Source: Pectobacterium aroidearum
GTDB taxonomy: Bacteria > Pseudomonadota > Gammaproteobacteria > Enterobacterales > Enterobacteriaceae
Length of the DNA stretch: 64,000 nucleotides
Direction of reading: 5' to 3'
Assembly: GCF_041228105.1 (NCBI RefSeq)
Contig: NZ_CP166097.1
Coordinates: 4,154,001-4,218,000, forward strand
Both the position numbers and the translations under genes were made by a program. Below are positions 55,536 through 64,000 of this stretch, one piece after another. How positions within the stretch are numbered: the stretch's first letter is position 1; every line of letters begins with the position of its first letter. The notes beneath the pieces are model-generated. The model saw nothing but the letters and a program-made list of their open reading frames with translations, searched no databases and was not told the origin of the DNA.

Positions 55536-56483
55536 TTAACTCGGCTGGATATCCACCCACCAGGAAAAACGTCGGCTTACCTTCACCGGCAGCGTTCGCG
55601 CAACGGCATCGAGCAGGCGATCGGTTTCATGCAGCGGAAAAACGCCCGAAATCCGTAGCGTTGTAACAGCGGAATCAACATGAAAATAGCCACTGTGATA
55701 GCGGGAAACTTCATTAATGAACTGCCCTAGCGGCATGTTATCCGCAACCAGTTGCCCTTTACGCCAGCTCTGGCGGAAATTCTCAACGGGTGTCGGTTCA
55801 CTGCTCTTGTCGCGGGTAAAGATAACCTGTTGCCCTGCCGTCACCCGTCGTGCGGCAGGGACTGCCGTTTGTAGCAAAACCTCACCGCTAAAAACGGAAA
55901 GCACGCTATGGGCGGATGTATAGCGCAGTGCTAATTGGCAGGTATGCGCAGAAGCGGCGAGATCGCCATGGGGTGTGGTCAACCGGGCTGCATGTACCGT
56001 TTGGTTGTCCAGCATCAATTCACCTTTGATCAATTGAAACGTCAGCGGCTGAGACAACGCAGGGTTGCCCTGCTGATTCAATGCCGAATCGGTATTGAGC
56101 CAGAGCGTCATCCCCGTTTCGATGCTGAGTTCACGCGTTTCCCCCGTACCCGTACGGTAATCGGCAGCATAGCTTTCCCACGGCAGACTAAAGCCCGCGC
56201 CTCCGGTAAGGCTGACGATTGCCAATAATTTCAGCATACGCCGGCGTTCCTCACCCCGCTTACTCAGCACCGAAGAGGCTAACTGGCTGTCTACCGCATG
56301 GAAGCGGGCATGAATCTGTTCAACCTGCTGCCAGGCAAGCTGATGGGTGTCATCCTGACGTAACCATCGCTGCCATGCCTGACGATCGTGCTCGGAGCAG
56401 TCTTCGTCATACAGCGTGGCATACCACTCAGCGGCAGCATAAAGAACATCTTTGGGAATAGAAGACGTAATAGAGGAAATCAT
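55536..56483 (-). CDS. FecR-family anti-sigma / sigma regulator
   Basis: 315-aa inner-membrane regulator of iron-linked cell-surface signalling. The cytoplasmic N terminus has AAAEWYATLYDEDCSEHDRQ and WQRWLRQDDTHQLAWQQVEQ; a hydrophobic segment (LLAIVSLTGGAGFSLPW) follows near residue 85. The periplasmic FecR domain has GETRELSIETGMTLWLNTDS and ends with the STN-like YHSGYFHVD region. It receives the signal from the receptor STN domain and controls FecI. Start ATG 56483 overlaps the fecI stop as ATGA with AGGAC upstream; a farther in-frame start at 56504 is less likely. Confidence 0.9.
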   Translation of the reverse strand: MISSITSSIPKDVLYAAAEWYATLYDEDCSEHDRQAWQRWLRQDDTHQLAWQQVEQIHARFHAVDSQLASSVLSKRGEERRRMLKLLAIVSLTGGAGFSLPWESYAADYRTGTGETRELSIETGMTLWLNTDSALNQQGNPALSQPLTFQLIKGELMLDNQTVHAARLTTPHGDLAASAHTCQLALRYTSAHSVLSVFSGEVLLQTAVPAARRVTAGQQVIFTRDKSSEPTPVENFRQSWRKGQLVADNMPLGQFINEVSRYHSGYFHVDSAVTTLRISGVFPLHETDRLLDAVARTLPVKVSRRFSWWVDIQPS

Positions 56484-57004
56484 AAGTCCTGACACAATAG
56501 ACAATTCAGCATCGCCTGTGCCATATATTTTTTTACCATCCGCTCGGAAACGGCTAATTGTTCAGCGACCTGTCGATAGGTCAAACCGTCAAGATGCACC
56601 AACAAGAATGCCTGACGCACTTTGCCGGGTAGCGTCGCCAGCATCTGATCGATGGCTAACAGCGCATCAACCACCATCGCCTGCTGCTCCAGCGAGGGAG
56701 CAAAATGAAATTCCTGCTCTGCCAGCACCTGAAGGTAAGCATTCTCGATATCTTTACGCCGCCAGTGATTCACCATCAGCCCATGCGCCACGGTCGTCAA
56801 CCAGGCGCGCGGTTCACGGATACGATCGCTCTGAGGCTGGCAGATCAAACGTAGGAACGTATCCTGCGCCAGATCCGCAGCCTGCTGTGAACACCCCAAA
56901 CGCCGGCGCAACCACGCCTGTAACCAGGCATGATGGTCATGATAAATCTGCTGAACGTTTAAGGTTTCAGGCTGATTGGGGCAGACAGAGGCGGGACTCT
57001 TCAC
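56480..57004 (-). CDS. FecI-family ECF sigma factor
   Basis: 174-aa extracytoplasmic-function sigma factor starting at GTG 57004. Region 2 is seen in AADLAQDTFLRLICQPQ and REPRAWLTTVAHGLMVNHWR; region 4 is LPGKVRQAFLLVHLDGLTYR followed by QVAEQLAVSERMVKKYMAQA. It directs transcription of the adjacent TonB-dependent receptor when the siderophore is sensed. A Fur box lies 27-46 bp upstream. It is coupled to fecR by an ATGA overlap. Confidence 0.92.
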   Translation of the reverse strand: MKSPASVCPNQPETLNVQQIYHDHHAWLQAWLRRRLGCSQQAADLAQDTFLRLICQPQSDRIREPRAWLTTVAHGLMVNHWRRKDIENAYLQVLAEQEFHFAPSLEQQAMVVDALLAIDQMLATLPGKVRQAFLLVHLDGLTYRQVAEQLAVSERMVKKYMAQAMLNCLLCQDL

Positions 57005-57030
57005 GGTATTCGCTCAATGTGACAGCAATG

Positions 57031-57050
57031 AAATGATTTTCATTATCATT
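57031..57050 (-). promoter_or_regulatory. Fur box upstream of fecI
   Basis: On the minus strand AATGATAATGAAAATCATTT matches the Fur 7-1-7 pattern closely. It lies 27 bp before the fecI start, so iron-bound Fur should repress the sigma/regulator pair. Confidence 0.88.
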
Positions 57051-57124
57051 AAAAGCAAAGTCAACGACTATTCACGTCTATGGAGCGGATTGCGGTAAAA
57101 AAGAGGGATTGCATAGCGAGTCGT

Positions 57125-57156
57125 GGAAAAAAGAAAGAAGCCCGAAGGCTTCTTTT
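57125..57156 (-). terminator. Intrinsic terminator between the receptor and fecI
   Basis: AAAGAAGCC-CGAA-GGCTTCTTT is an exact stem; on the minus strand it is followed by TCTTTTTTCC. It ends the receptor transcript, so fecIR use their own Fur-controlled promoter. Confidence 0.88.
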
Positions 57157-57177
57157 AGTGATGTTTGATACGGGAGA

Positions 57178-59571
57178 TTACCAACGATAGCTGACGTTCG
57201 CGCTAACGTTGCGGCCTTCACCGTAGTAGCACCAGTAGTTACACGCGCTGACATACTCACGATTTGTCAGATTGGTTGCGTTGACCTGCAAGCGCCAGTC
57301 TTTGCTGAAATCATAGGCGATCATCGCATCCCACAGCGTATAAGCAGGAACCTTCATGTCCGCCGTATTGGCGATATCACCGTAAGAGCTGCCCACATAG
57401 CGTACGCCGCTGCCGATACTTAATCCTTCCAGCTTGCCGTTAAAGGCATAGGTCGCCCAGCCAGACATAATGTGTTCAGGCAAGCCCGGCAGGCGTTTGC
57501 CCACTTCACCGACGGTACCTGATTTGGTCGTCTCCACTTCGTTGTATGTATAGTTTGCCGTCAACGTCAGACCCGTATAAACCTCACCGCTCAATTCCAG
57601 TTCAAGGCCGCGTGAACGCGCTTCCCCCGCCTGAATAGTCAGGCTTGGGTTACTAGGATCCGTCGTTTTAACGTTTTTTTGTTCCAGATTAAACAGGGCA
57701 GCGGAGGCATAGCCGTTAAAGCCTTCCGGCGTGTATTTCACGCCAATTTCCGTCTGCTGGCCTTCTTCCGGTACATAAGGACGTTCGTAACTATCGCGGC
57801 CTGACACAGGAAGGAACGATTCCGAGTAGCTAATGTAAGGGGAAATACCGTTATCAAACAGGTACATTACCCCGGCAGTCTTGGTGAACTTGGTATCATC
57901 AGTGCGGGTATCAGCGCCTGATGAAAAATTACGGTCACGAGATTTCGCCACGTCGTAACGTCCACCCAGCAAGAAAATCAGACGATCATCGTATTTGATC
58001 TGGTTCTGGACGTAATAACCGGTCTGATGGCGACCAGAACGGTGATCAAAGAGCTGACTATCCGGTGACGTATAGTTACCGTAAACCGGGTTAAAAATAT
58101 CGATAGGGGCACCAAAGGAGTACAGGTTCGCATCGCGGCTTTGCGTATTGGCACGACGATAGTCGAACCCGAGCAGCAGCGTATTCTCAATATTCTCCCA
58201 TTGCCATTCGCCAACGAGGCGGTTATCGGTAGCCCAGTTTTGCGCAAAACCGTCGCGGTAGGTCAGCCCACGATTGGCTAACCGATCGCTGACAACATTC
58301 GTTACCGGATCGGTATACATCCCCAGCACATAAGCGCCGCGCAGATCCATATTCAGATAGGAATAATTCAGGTTCTGGTGGAATGTCCAGGTGTCATTCA
58401 GATGATGCGTGAATTCATAGCCCAGATTGAACTGACGGGTATCGTGATTGTTAATCCCCGGTTCACCCAGCGAGGTTTTATAGCCAACTTTACCAAACGG
58501 CGTGTTATGCAGCGTACCGTACGGCAGTTTAAAGCCATTGGTCATGTCGGATTTCGTATCCATGTAGCTGGCTAACACGGTCAGTTCCGTGTTTTCCCCA
58601 AGGAACGTGACGCTAGGTGCTAAATAGAAACGCTTACTCTTAGAGAAATCCACCTCACCCGAGGTATCGCGCGCCAGCGCAACAACCCGGTATAGCACTG
58701 AGCCGTCATCGTTTAACGGACCTGCACTGTCAACGGCCAAGTGGCGATAGTCGTTAGAGCCGTATTCCAGCTCCACTTTCCCCTGCGGCAAACGCGTAGG
58801 ACGTTTGGTGATGACGTTAACCAGACCACCCGGCGGGTTTTGTCCGTATAGCACCGAGGCAGGGCCTTTCAGGACTTCGATACGTTCAACGCCGAACGGT
58901 TCAATCTGCTGACCATAGAACCCATCTTCATTCAACGTCGCCAGACCATTCTGGAACCGGGATTGATCGCTAAACCCACGAATGGTCACCCATTCGGCTT
59001 TATTATCCGGCCCGTATGGCGTAGCCAGAATCCCGCTGCTATAGCGCAGCGCCTGATCGATCTTTTGCGCCCCACGCTCTTCGATCTGCTTCTCTGTGAC
59101 AACGGCAACCGCACGTGGCGTCTCTGAAATCGGCACATCCAGCTTCATCGCGGTATTCGGTGGAGCGGTGACAACGATCCGATCGTTTTTAGTCGTAGCA
59201 GGCGCGGTAACGGGGACTGGCGCAGTCGCCGTACGCTGCACTAGCGTCACACTGCCATCGGCGCTGTACTGTGCGCTGAGGCCACTGCTGCTGAGAATCT
59301 GCTGGAAGCCCTGTTCGACGCTGTAATTCCCTTGCAACCCAGCACCGCGTTTACCCGCGACCAATGCCGGATCGTAAGAAAGTAATACACCCGCCTGTTG
59401 GGCAAATTGATTGAGCACCTGATTGAGCGGACCGGACGACACCGCATATTGTTGGACAGGTGCCGCAGACGCCGCATAGACCGCCGCCATCGGCAGCACT
59501 GAGGCAAACGATGCCCCAAGTACCCCAGCACGTAAAGCACGCGCCAACAGGTGGGTACGGAATTTAACCAT
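57178..59571 (-). CDS. TonB-dependent siderophore receptor with N-terminal STN signalling domain
   Basis: 797-aa outer-membrane receptor of the FpvA/FhuA/FoxA group. The signal peptide ends around AAVYAASA. The STN domain follows at about residues 36-112 (SGPLNQVLNQFAQQAGVLLS to SADGSVTLVQ). A TonB-box-like RIVVTAPP precedes the plug (VTEKQIEERGAQKIDQALRY, VLYGQNPPGGLVNVITKRP). The barrel ends with aromatic SYRW. The STN domain signals to the FecR protein encoded downstream. The ligand is probably a hydroxamate siderophore such as ferrioxamine or ferrichrome, judged from the family only. Its own terminator follows. Confidence 0.93.
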   Translation of the reverse strand: MVKFRTHLLARALRAGVLGASFASVLPMAAVYAASAAPVQQYAVSSGPLNQVLNQFAQQAGVLLSYDPALVAGKRGAGLQGNYSVEQGFQQILSSSGLSAQYSADGSVTLVQRTATAPVPVTAPATTKNDRIVVTAPPNTAMKLDVPISETPRAVAVVTEKQIEERGAQKIDQALRYSSGILATPYGPDNKAEWVTIRGFSDQSRFQNGLATLNEDGFYGQQIEPFGVERIEVLKGPASVLYGQNPPGGLVNVITKRPTRLPQGKVELEYGSNDYRHLAVDSAGPLNDDGSVLYRVVALARDTSGEVDFSKSKRFYLAPSVTFLGENTELTVLASYMDTKSDMTNGFKLPYGTLHNTPFGKVGYKTSLGEPGINNHDTRQFNLGYEFTHHLNDTWTFHQNLNYSYLNMDLRGAYVLGMYTDPVTNVVSDRLANRGLTYRDGFAQNWATDNRLVGEWQWENIENTLLLGFDYRRANTQSRDANLYSFGAPIDIFNPVYGNYTSPDSQLFDHRSGRHQTGYYVQNQIKYDDRLIFLLGGRYDVAKSRDRNFSSGADTRTDDTKFTKTAGVMYLFDNGISPYISYSESFLPVSGRDSYERPYVPEEGQQTEIGVKYTPEGFNGYASAALFNLEQKNVKTTDPSNPSLTIQAGEARSRGLELELSGEVYTGLTLTANYTYNEVETTKSGTVGEVGKRLPGLPEHIMSGWATYAFNGKLEGLSIGSGVRYVGSSYGDIANTADMKVPAYTLWDAMIAYDFSKDWRLQVNATNLTNREYVSACNYWCYYGEGRNVSANVSYRW

Positions 59572-60309
59572 TATTTATCCCCTATCGCATGAGAAACGCT
59601 GTTTTCAGAATCTATGCCAATCGAGGGAGCAAAAAGGGGAACTGAAAATCGAAAAATAATTGAAATAATACGTTCTGAATCAGAATTATTACGAAAAACG
59701 CGTTGTCGATATTGGTAAACCAATACCGTTGCTAATAAAAAAACTGACATCTTTTTTATCAAAAAGTGCTATATGCCGATGAAGGCTGTATCAGCCTAAC
59801 ATTATCTATAATTAGACGAGAGTCTACTTACTCATTTGTCACTCTTTAAGATTCAACACGCTAAAAATAAAGAAATTTTTAAGAGCCTCTTACCAAGGTT
59901 TAATAAATCATCATGTTTAAAGAAATAATTCATGAGAAGGCATAAAGAAAAGAGAATAGACGAGAAGAAGATCAGGATGGTATCGAAACGTTTCGCTATT
60001 TATTTTAAAGAGGCATATTATATACAATAAAGTATATAACCCTCTATTTTTATTAACTTTTAACTTTATCGCGGTTAATAAAGAACGTTTTTCATTCTTC
60101 ATTCACGAAAAATCGGCGCGACTTTATCACCCTGCTGGCCGCAAGTGGTTACCAGAGAATAACCTACGCAATCGGTTGCTGTTGAAAAAGCGATGCTAAA
60201 TTAGCAATAACAATGTTATTAATAGCAACAGTTTTTCTTTTGCCGTTATTTTCCACTGGAAAATACACGCTTCTAGTCTTCCGGCCAGATAATCTACGAT
60301 GATGCAAGC
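59572..60309. other. Long AT-rich region upstream of the siderophore receptor
   Basis: 738 bp with no supported gene. TTCTGA-A-TCAGAA at 59673-59685 is an exact 13-bp dyad 102 bp before the receptor start and may belong to its promoter. AATAACA-A-TGTTATT at 60206-60220 is another dyad. A FecI-type -35/-10 pair could not be recognised with confidence. Confidence 0.4.
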
Positions 60310-60702
60310 TTATGACGCCAGATTTGCCGAAGGCTCAACCGTATCCTGGTTTAGGATCAGCAAAGAAAGCACCCGGTTTTCAACGTTCAGCTTAGAGAAA
60401 GACAGCGTACTTAGTTGCTTTTTAGCAAAGCCATCAGACAACAAATCCGAGACCACCCGCGTACTTAACACGTTGGAATTCGTTATAAAGTCGTGATAGG
60501 CAAACTTCACGTTGATAGGTAGCACATCATCAATTGAGACGGGCGTATTCATTTCAGCACGCAATCCAAAATGGGCGTTGAAAGCAGAATTCGCGCAAAC
60601 GACCTTACACTTTTCGTCAATCACCGCCACAGCACGCCGATCGTTATGAACTGGTTGAGAAAGCATGCCTAAAATTTCATTCCGGCCAAATATCAGACTC
60701 AT
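60310..60702 (-). CDS. Orphan PAS-like domain protein, 130 aa
   Basis: Single-domain cytoplasmic protein that looks like a PAS fold: RAVAVIDEKCKVVCANSAFN with AHFGLRAEM is the usual PAS start. The remaining part (FAYHDFITNSNVLSTRVVSD, STLSFSKLNVENRVLSLLIL) fits a PAS end. No output domain is attached. It has no neighbour with which it pairs clearly: the siderophore receptor is 738 bp downstream on the same strand and acs is divergent at 900 bp. It could be a remnant of a larger sensor. GAGGAAAC before the ATG is a good ribosome site. Confidence 0.6.
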   Translation of the reverse strand: MSLIFGRNEILGMLSQPVHNDRRAVAVIDEKCKVVCANSAFNAHFGLRAEMNTPVSIDDVLPINVKFAYHDFITNSNVLSTRVVSDLLSDGFAKKQLSTLSFSKLNVENRVLSLLILNQDTVEPSANLAS

Positions 60703-61404
60703 TGTTTCCTCTGCATCATGCTATGTAAAAAGATATCTCACAGCGCGCCATGACCTCACGGCACACCATTGATAAGCAATCAACCTACCGGAATTTAAAA
60801 GGTTTCCGGACTAATAGTGTTCTTCCCCACCCCAGAAAATCACCTAATGAAAATAGTGAATTTCGCTAACCGGAACCGTTTATACGTTCTCAGGCTACCG
60901 GGGCTCAAACACCTGCCGCCTTACTCGGCGTCAGTGATGTTGGGTATATCTATGTTATTTATTTTTGGAAACCGGATATTTCTGAATAAGACACACAAAA
61001 CAACACTTCATTTTTCTTTTTGTCAGCAGCTAGCACACGGCACCTTTACTCTTTTTAAGAAGGTCCACATCTGTGCTGTGGAACCCACTTAGAGTGTAGA
61101 TTATTCACACTTATCTGCCCGTTGATAATCAGATAAATCTATTTCATTAATAGCCTACATATAATTAACAACCGAAACAAAATCCTAACAAATGAAACAC
61201 GGGCGAACGCGCTAAATAGCTGGTCCACGTAGAAATATACTCTGAACGGGGTTTTTACTATCGGCTGAATAAGCGGGATCTTTATGCCTTTTGATCGTAA
61301 AGGGCGATCAAAAACTTGATAACAATAGATATAATCTATTGAAAACAATGAATTGATCGTTAATGACATTATAACAGCACAGATAATTCTGCTGACGATC
61401 ATAT
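60703..61404. other. Long intergenic region between the PAS gene and acs
   Basis: About 700 bp without a supported gene. One frame near 60897-60991 reads TPAALLGVSDVGYIYVIYFW and then KPDISE before a stop. It could be a decayed C terminus but has no start or family match. The remainder is AT-rich. This region together with the next feature is the acs control region. Confidence 0.35.
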
Positions 61405-61420
61405 TGTGACATACATCACT
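61405..61420 (+). promoter_or_regulatory. CRP site upstream of acs
   Basis: TGTGA-CATACA-TCACT matches the CRP consensus except for the last bases. It lies 185 bp upstream of the acs start. acs is CRP-activated in E. coli, which supports this reading. Confidence 0.65.
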
Positions 61421-61604
61421 TATCGCGTTTTGGCTACCACGAAAAAACTGCCTGTTTTCTGAACCAAAAGACTATCTTTTAAGTAACGCCTCACTGCTTT
61501 TCCTGCATTGCGTGATCAATCGCGCAAAAAAGAAACAAAGATAACTGGTTAACTACAATTAACCATTATTTGACATAGCATTAACATGTTTAAGGAGAAG
61601 CGCT

Positions 61605-63566
61605 ATGACACAACATAATAAACATGCCATTCCCACCGCAATTGCGGAAAATGCACTGATAAATGCCCAGCAATACGAAAATATGTATCGGCTGTCCGTT
61701 GACGATCCCGCCGCTTTTTGGGGTGAGCAGGGAAAGATCGTCGATTGGATCAAACCTTATAAAACGATCAAGAACACCTCATTCGACCCTGGCCATATCA
61801 GTATTCGTTGGTTTGAAGATGGTACGCTAAACGTGGCGGCAAACTGTCTGGATCGCCATCTGGCCGAACGTGGCGATCAAACGGCCATCATCTGGGAAGG
61901 TGATGACGCGACAGAAAGCAAAAAAGTCACTTATCGCGAACTGCACCAGTCCGTGTGCCGTTTCGCCAATGTGTTGAAGTCACAGGGCGTCAAGAAAGGC
62001 GATGTTGTTGCCATTTATATGCCGATGGTGCCGGAAGCCGCCGTAGCCATGCTGGCCTGCGCCAGAATTGGGGCGATTCACTCGGTGATCTTCGGCGGGT
62101 TCTCCCCTGAAGCCATTTCTGGGCGCATTATCGATTCCAGTGCCAAGCTGGTTATTACCGCCGATGAAGGCGTACGCGCCGGACGGGTTATTCCGCTGAA
62201 GAAGAATATTGATGAAGCGTTAAAGAACCCGAACGTCACCACCATTTCCAGCGTTATCGTTTTCCGCCGTACAGGTAAGATCGGTGAGTGGAAAGAGGGG
62301 CGCGATCTGTGGTGGCACGATCTGGTTGAAAAAGCAGACGATCATTGCCCGCCAGAAGAGATGAATGCGGAAGATCCGCTATTTATCCTTTATACATCAG
62401 GCTCGACCGGTAAACCCAAGGGCGTGTTGCACACCACGGGCGGCTATCTGGTTTATGCTGCACTGACTTTCAAATACGTCTTCGATTATCATCCCGGCGA
62501 TATTTACTGGTGTACGGCAGATGTCGGCTGGGTCACAGGGCACAGCTACCTACTGTACGGCCCACTGGCATGCGGCGCGATTACGCTGATGTTCGAAGGT
62601 GTGCCAACCTGGCCAGACGCCAGACGCATGGCGCAAGTGGTCGATAAACATCAGGTCAATATTCTCTACACCGCTCCCACCGCGATCCGCGCGCTGATGG
62701 CTGAAGGTGATAAAGCGATCGAAGGCACATCGCGTGAATCACTCAGGATCATGGGTTCCGTCGGTGAACCGATCAACCCGGAAGCCTGGGAATGGTACTT
62801 CAACAAAATCGGCAACGGTAAATGTCCTATCGTCGACACCTGGTGGCAAACGGAGACGGGCGGTTTCATGATCACCCCACTGCCCGGCGCGATTGAAGCA
62901 AAAGCCGGCTCCGCGACACGTCCGTTCTTCGGTGTACAGCCTGCGCTCGTCGACAACCTCGGTAACCCTCAGGAAGGCACTGCGGAAGGCAATCTGGTCA
63001 TCGTGGATTCCTGGCCGGGTCAGGCACGCACCCTGTTTGGCGATCACGATCGTTTCGAGCAAACCTACTTTTCTACTTTCAAAGGCATGTACTTCAGCGG
63101 TGACGGCGCGCGCCGTGACGAAGATGGCTATTACTGGATCACGGGCCGCGTTGACGACGTGCTGAACGTTTCCGGCCATCGTCTGGGGACGGCAGAAATC
63201 GAGTCAGCACTCGTTGCCCATCCCAAAATTGCCGAAGCAGCCGTGGTTGGCATTCCACACCATATGAAAGGACAGGCTATTTACGCCTACATCACGCTGA
63301 ACCACGGCGAAGAGCCGTCTAGCGAGCTGTATACGGAAGTTCGCAACTGGGTACGTAAAGAAATCGGCCCGATTGCAACTCCGGATATCCTGCACTGGAC
63401 TGACTCTTTACCGAAAACGCGATCCGGCAAAATCATGCGTCGTATTTTGCGTAAAATCGCCGCCGGTGATACCAGCAATCTGGGGGATACCTCAACGCTG
63501 GCCGATCCTGGCGTCGTCGAAAAACTGCTCGAAGAAAAGCAGGCCATGAGTACCGCCTCTCAATAA
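61605..63566 (+). CDS. acs: Acetyl-CoA synthetase
   Basis: 653-aa AMP-forming acetyl-CoA synthetase. The ATP motif is [39 protein letters not shown] and [16 protein letters not shown] are acyl-binding parts. The C-terminal [20 protein letters not shown] carries the regulatory acetylation lysine (SGK). It activates acetate for growth. AAGGAG precedes the ATG. The next gene, yjcH, starts 125 bp downstream, as in the E. coli acs-yjcH-actP operon. A CRP site lies upstream. Confidence 0.97.
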   Translation: MTQHNKHAIPTAIAENALINAQQYENMYRLSVDDPAAFWGEQGKIVDWIKPYKTIKNTSFDPGHISIRWFEDGTLNVAANCLDRHLAERGDQTAIIWEGDDATESKKVTYRELHQSVCRFANVLKSQGVKKGDVVAIYMPMVPEAAVAMLACARIGAIHSVIFGGFSPEAISGRIIDSSAKLVITADEGVRAGRVIPLKKNIDEALKNPNVTTISSVIVFRRTGKIGEWKEGRDLWWHDLVEKADDHCPPEEMNAEDPLFILYTSGSTGKPKGVLHTTGGYLVYAALTFKYVFDYHPGDIYWCTADVGWVTGHSYLLYGPLACGAITLMFEGVPTWPDARRMAQVVDKHQVNILYTAPTAIRALMAEGDKAIEGTSRESLRIMGSVGEPINPEAWEWYFNKIGNGKCPIVDTWWQTETGGFMITPLPGAIEAKAGSATRPFFGVQPALVDNLGNPQEGTAEGNLVIVDSWPGQARTLFGDHDRFEQTYFSTFKGMYFSGDGARRDEDGYYWITGRVDDVLNVSGHRLGTAEIESALVAHPKIAEAAVVGIPHHMKGQAIYAYITLNHGEEPSSELYTEVRNWVRKEIGPIATPDILHWTDSLPKTRSGKIMRRILRKIAAGDTSNLGDTSTLADPGVVEKLLEEKQAMSTASQ

Positions 63567-63691
63567 CCCTCTGACCCACCGCTCTCTTCATTCCCGTAAG
63601 CCATGACGTGGCTTGCGGGGATGTGGCTGGCGATAAATCAGGTGGTGACGTCGCGGCAATACTCAACACTACAGATTACTGGAGACTTACG

Positions 63692-64000
63692 ATGAATGAT
63701 GCCATTTATCAACGGATTGAAAGTAACCCCTTATTCAGAGAACTGGTCAACAAACGGCAGCGTTTCGCTGTTTTTCTCTCACTGATCATGCTGGTGCTTT
63801 ATGTGGGTTTTATCCTGCTCATCGCCTTTGCACCTGGCTGGCTGGGAACGCCTATCAGCTCAGGTTCCAGCATTACCCGTGGTATTCCGATTGGTGTGGG
63901 ATTGATTGCGATCTCCTTCATTCTGACAGGCATTTATGTCTACCGCGCTAACGGTGAATTTGATCGTCTGACCAAACAGTTACTGGATGAGGTAAAGCAA
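63692..64000 (+). CDS. yjcH: YjcH, DUF485 inner-membrane protein (partial)
   Basis: 103 codons are visible before the window ends, with no stop reached; E. coli YjcH is 104 aa, so probably only the last one or few residues are missing. Start MNDAIYQRIESNPLFRELVN, then two hydrophobic segments (FLSLIMLVLYVGFILLIAF and GVGLIAISFILTGIYVY) joined by APGWLGTPISSGSS. It accompanies the acetate permease ActP, expected just beyond the window. GGAG precedes the ATG at seven bases. Confidence 0.93.
   Translation, partial: MNDAIYQRIESNPLFRELVNKRQRFAVFLSLIMLVLYVGFILLIAFAPGWLGTPISSGSSITRGIPIGVGLIAISFILTGIYVYRANGEFDRLTKQLLDEVKQ

Noticed and set aside
60817..61092. 91-codon frame upstream of acs
   Set aside because: Composition and residue pattern look random, with no ribosome site and no family match. 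An overlapping frame ending YIYVIYFWKPDISE may be a decayed gene end but cannot be supported.
1..64000. CRISPR arrays, insertion sequences or tRNA genes
   Set aside because: No regularly spaced repeats, transposase genes or tRNA cloverleaf sequences were seen apart from the tRNA-like part of tmRNA.

Overview
The window looks like chromosomal DNA of a soft-rot enterobacterium, most probably Pectobacterium. The core order grpE / nadK-recN-bamE / rnfH-ratA / smpB-ssrA is enterobacterial. Around it sit plant-polysaccharide functions typical of this genus: a TogT-type oligogalacturonide transporter behind a clear KdgR box, a GH53 galactanase with its ABC importer, a GH43 xylosidase with a GPH symporter, a beta-glucoside PTS, and a fructuronate reductase. 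All identifications come from reading the sequence and from recalled family knowledge; no search was run.

1-9942: a four-carbon (tetrose / tetronate) catabolic locus. A SorC-type regulator and a TPI paralogue of the L-erythrulose-1-phosphate isomerase type read leftward. Divergently come PdxA2, a DUF1537 acid-sugar kinase, a KdgT-like permease, a glucitol-type PTS EIIA, an RpiB paralogue of the D-erythrulose-4-phosphate isomerase type, transaldolase and transketolase. The most unusual feature of the window is here. The DUF1537 kinase carries a complete glucitol-type PTS EIIB domain at its N terminus, the partner EIIA is encoded two genes downstream, and no EIIC is present. Products should enter metabolism as dihydroxyacetone phosphate (PdxA2 branch) and erythrose 4-phosphate (isomerase branch), the latter feeding TalA/TktB.

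9943-14646: beta-glucoside operon (bglF, bglB, bglG-type antiterminator last) with a CRP-like site and a RAT/terminator switch in the leader. 14873-21867: GalR/LacI regulator facing an ABC importer and a ricin-domain GH53 endo-galactanase. 22249-27218: nudK, gldA, an MFS exporter, a tautomerase ending in a 7-bp tandem array, and mntH.

27460-33313: conserved housekeeping block. grpE has a sigma-32 promoter, recN has an SOS promoter with a 30-bp palindrome, and ssrA ends with a strong terminator. 33314-37822: a variable stretch after tmRNA (unknown membrane protein, orphan amino-acid binding protein, LysE exporter, GNAT enzyme, LysR regulator). 38181-41238: xyloside symporter and GH43 enzyme. 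41317-49895: unknown 141-aa protein, NifJ, cytochrome b561, amidase, L,D-transpeptidase, MetY.

50218-55353: UxuB, a small membrane protein, TogT, a structured repeat element and an AI-2E family membrane protein. 55536-59571: a FecI/FecR/TonB-dependent-receptor iron signalling set. 60310-64000: an orphan PAS-like protein, a long leader, then acs and the start of yjcH. Both window edges cut genes (the SorC regulator at the left, yjcH at the right).
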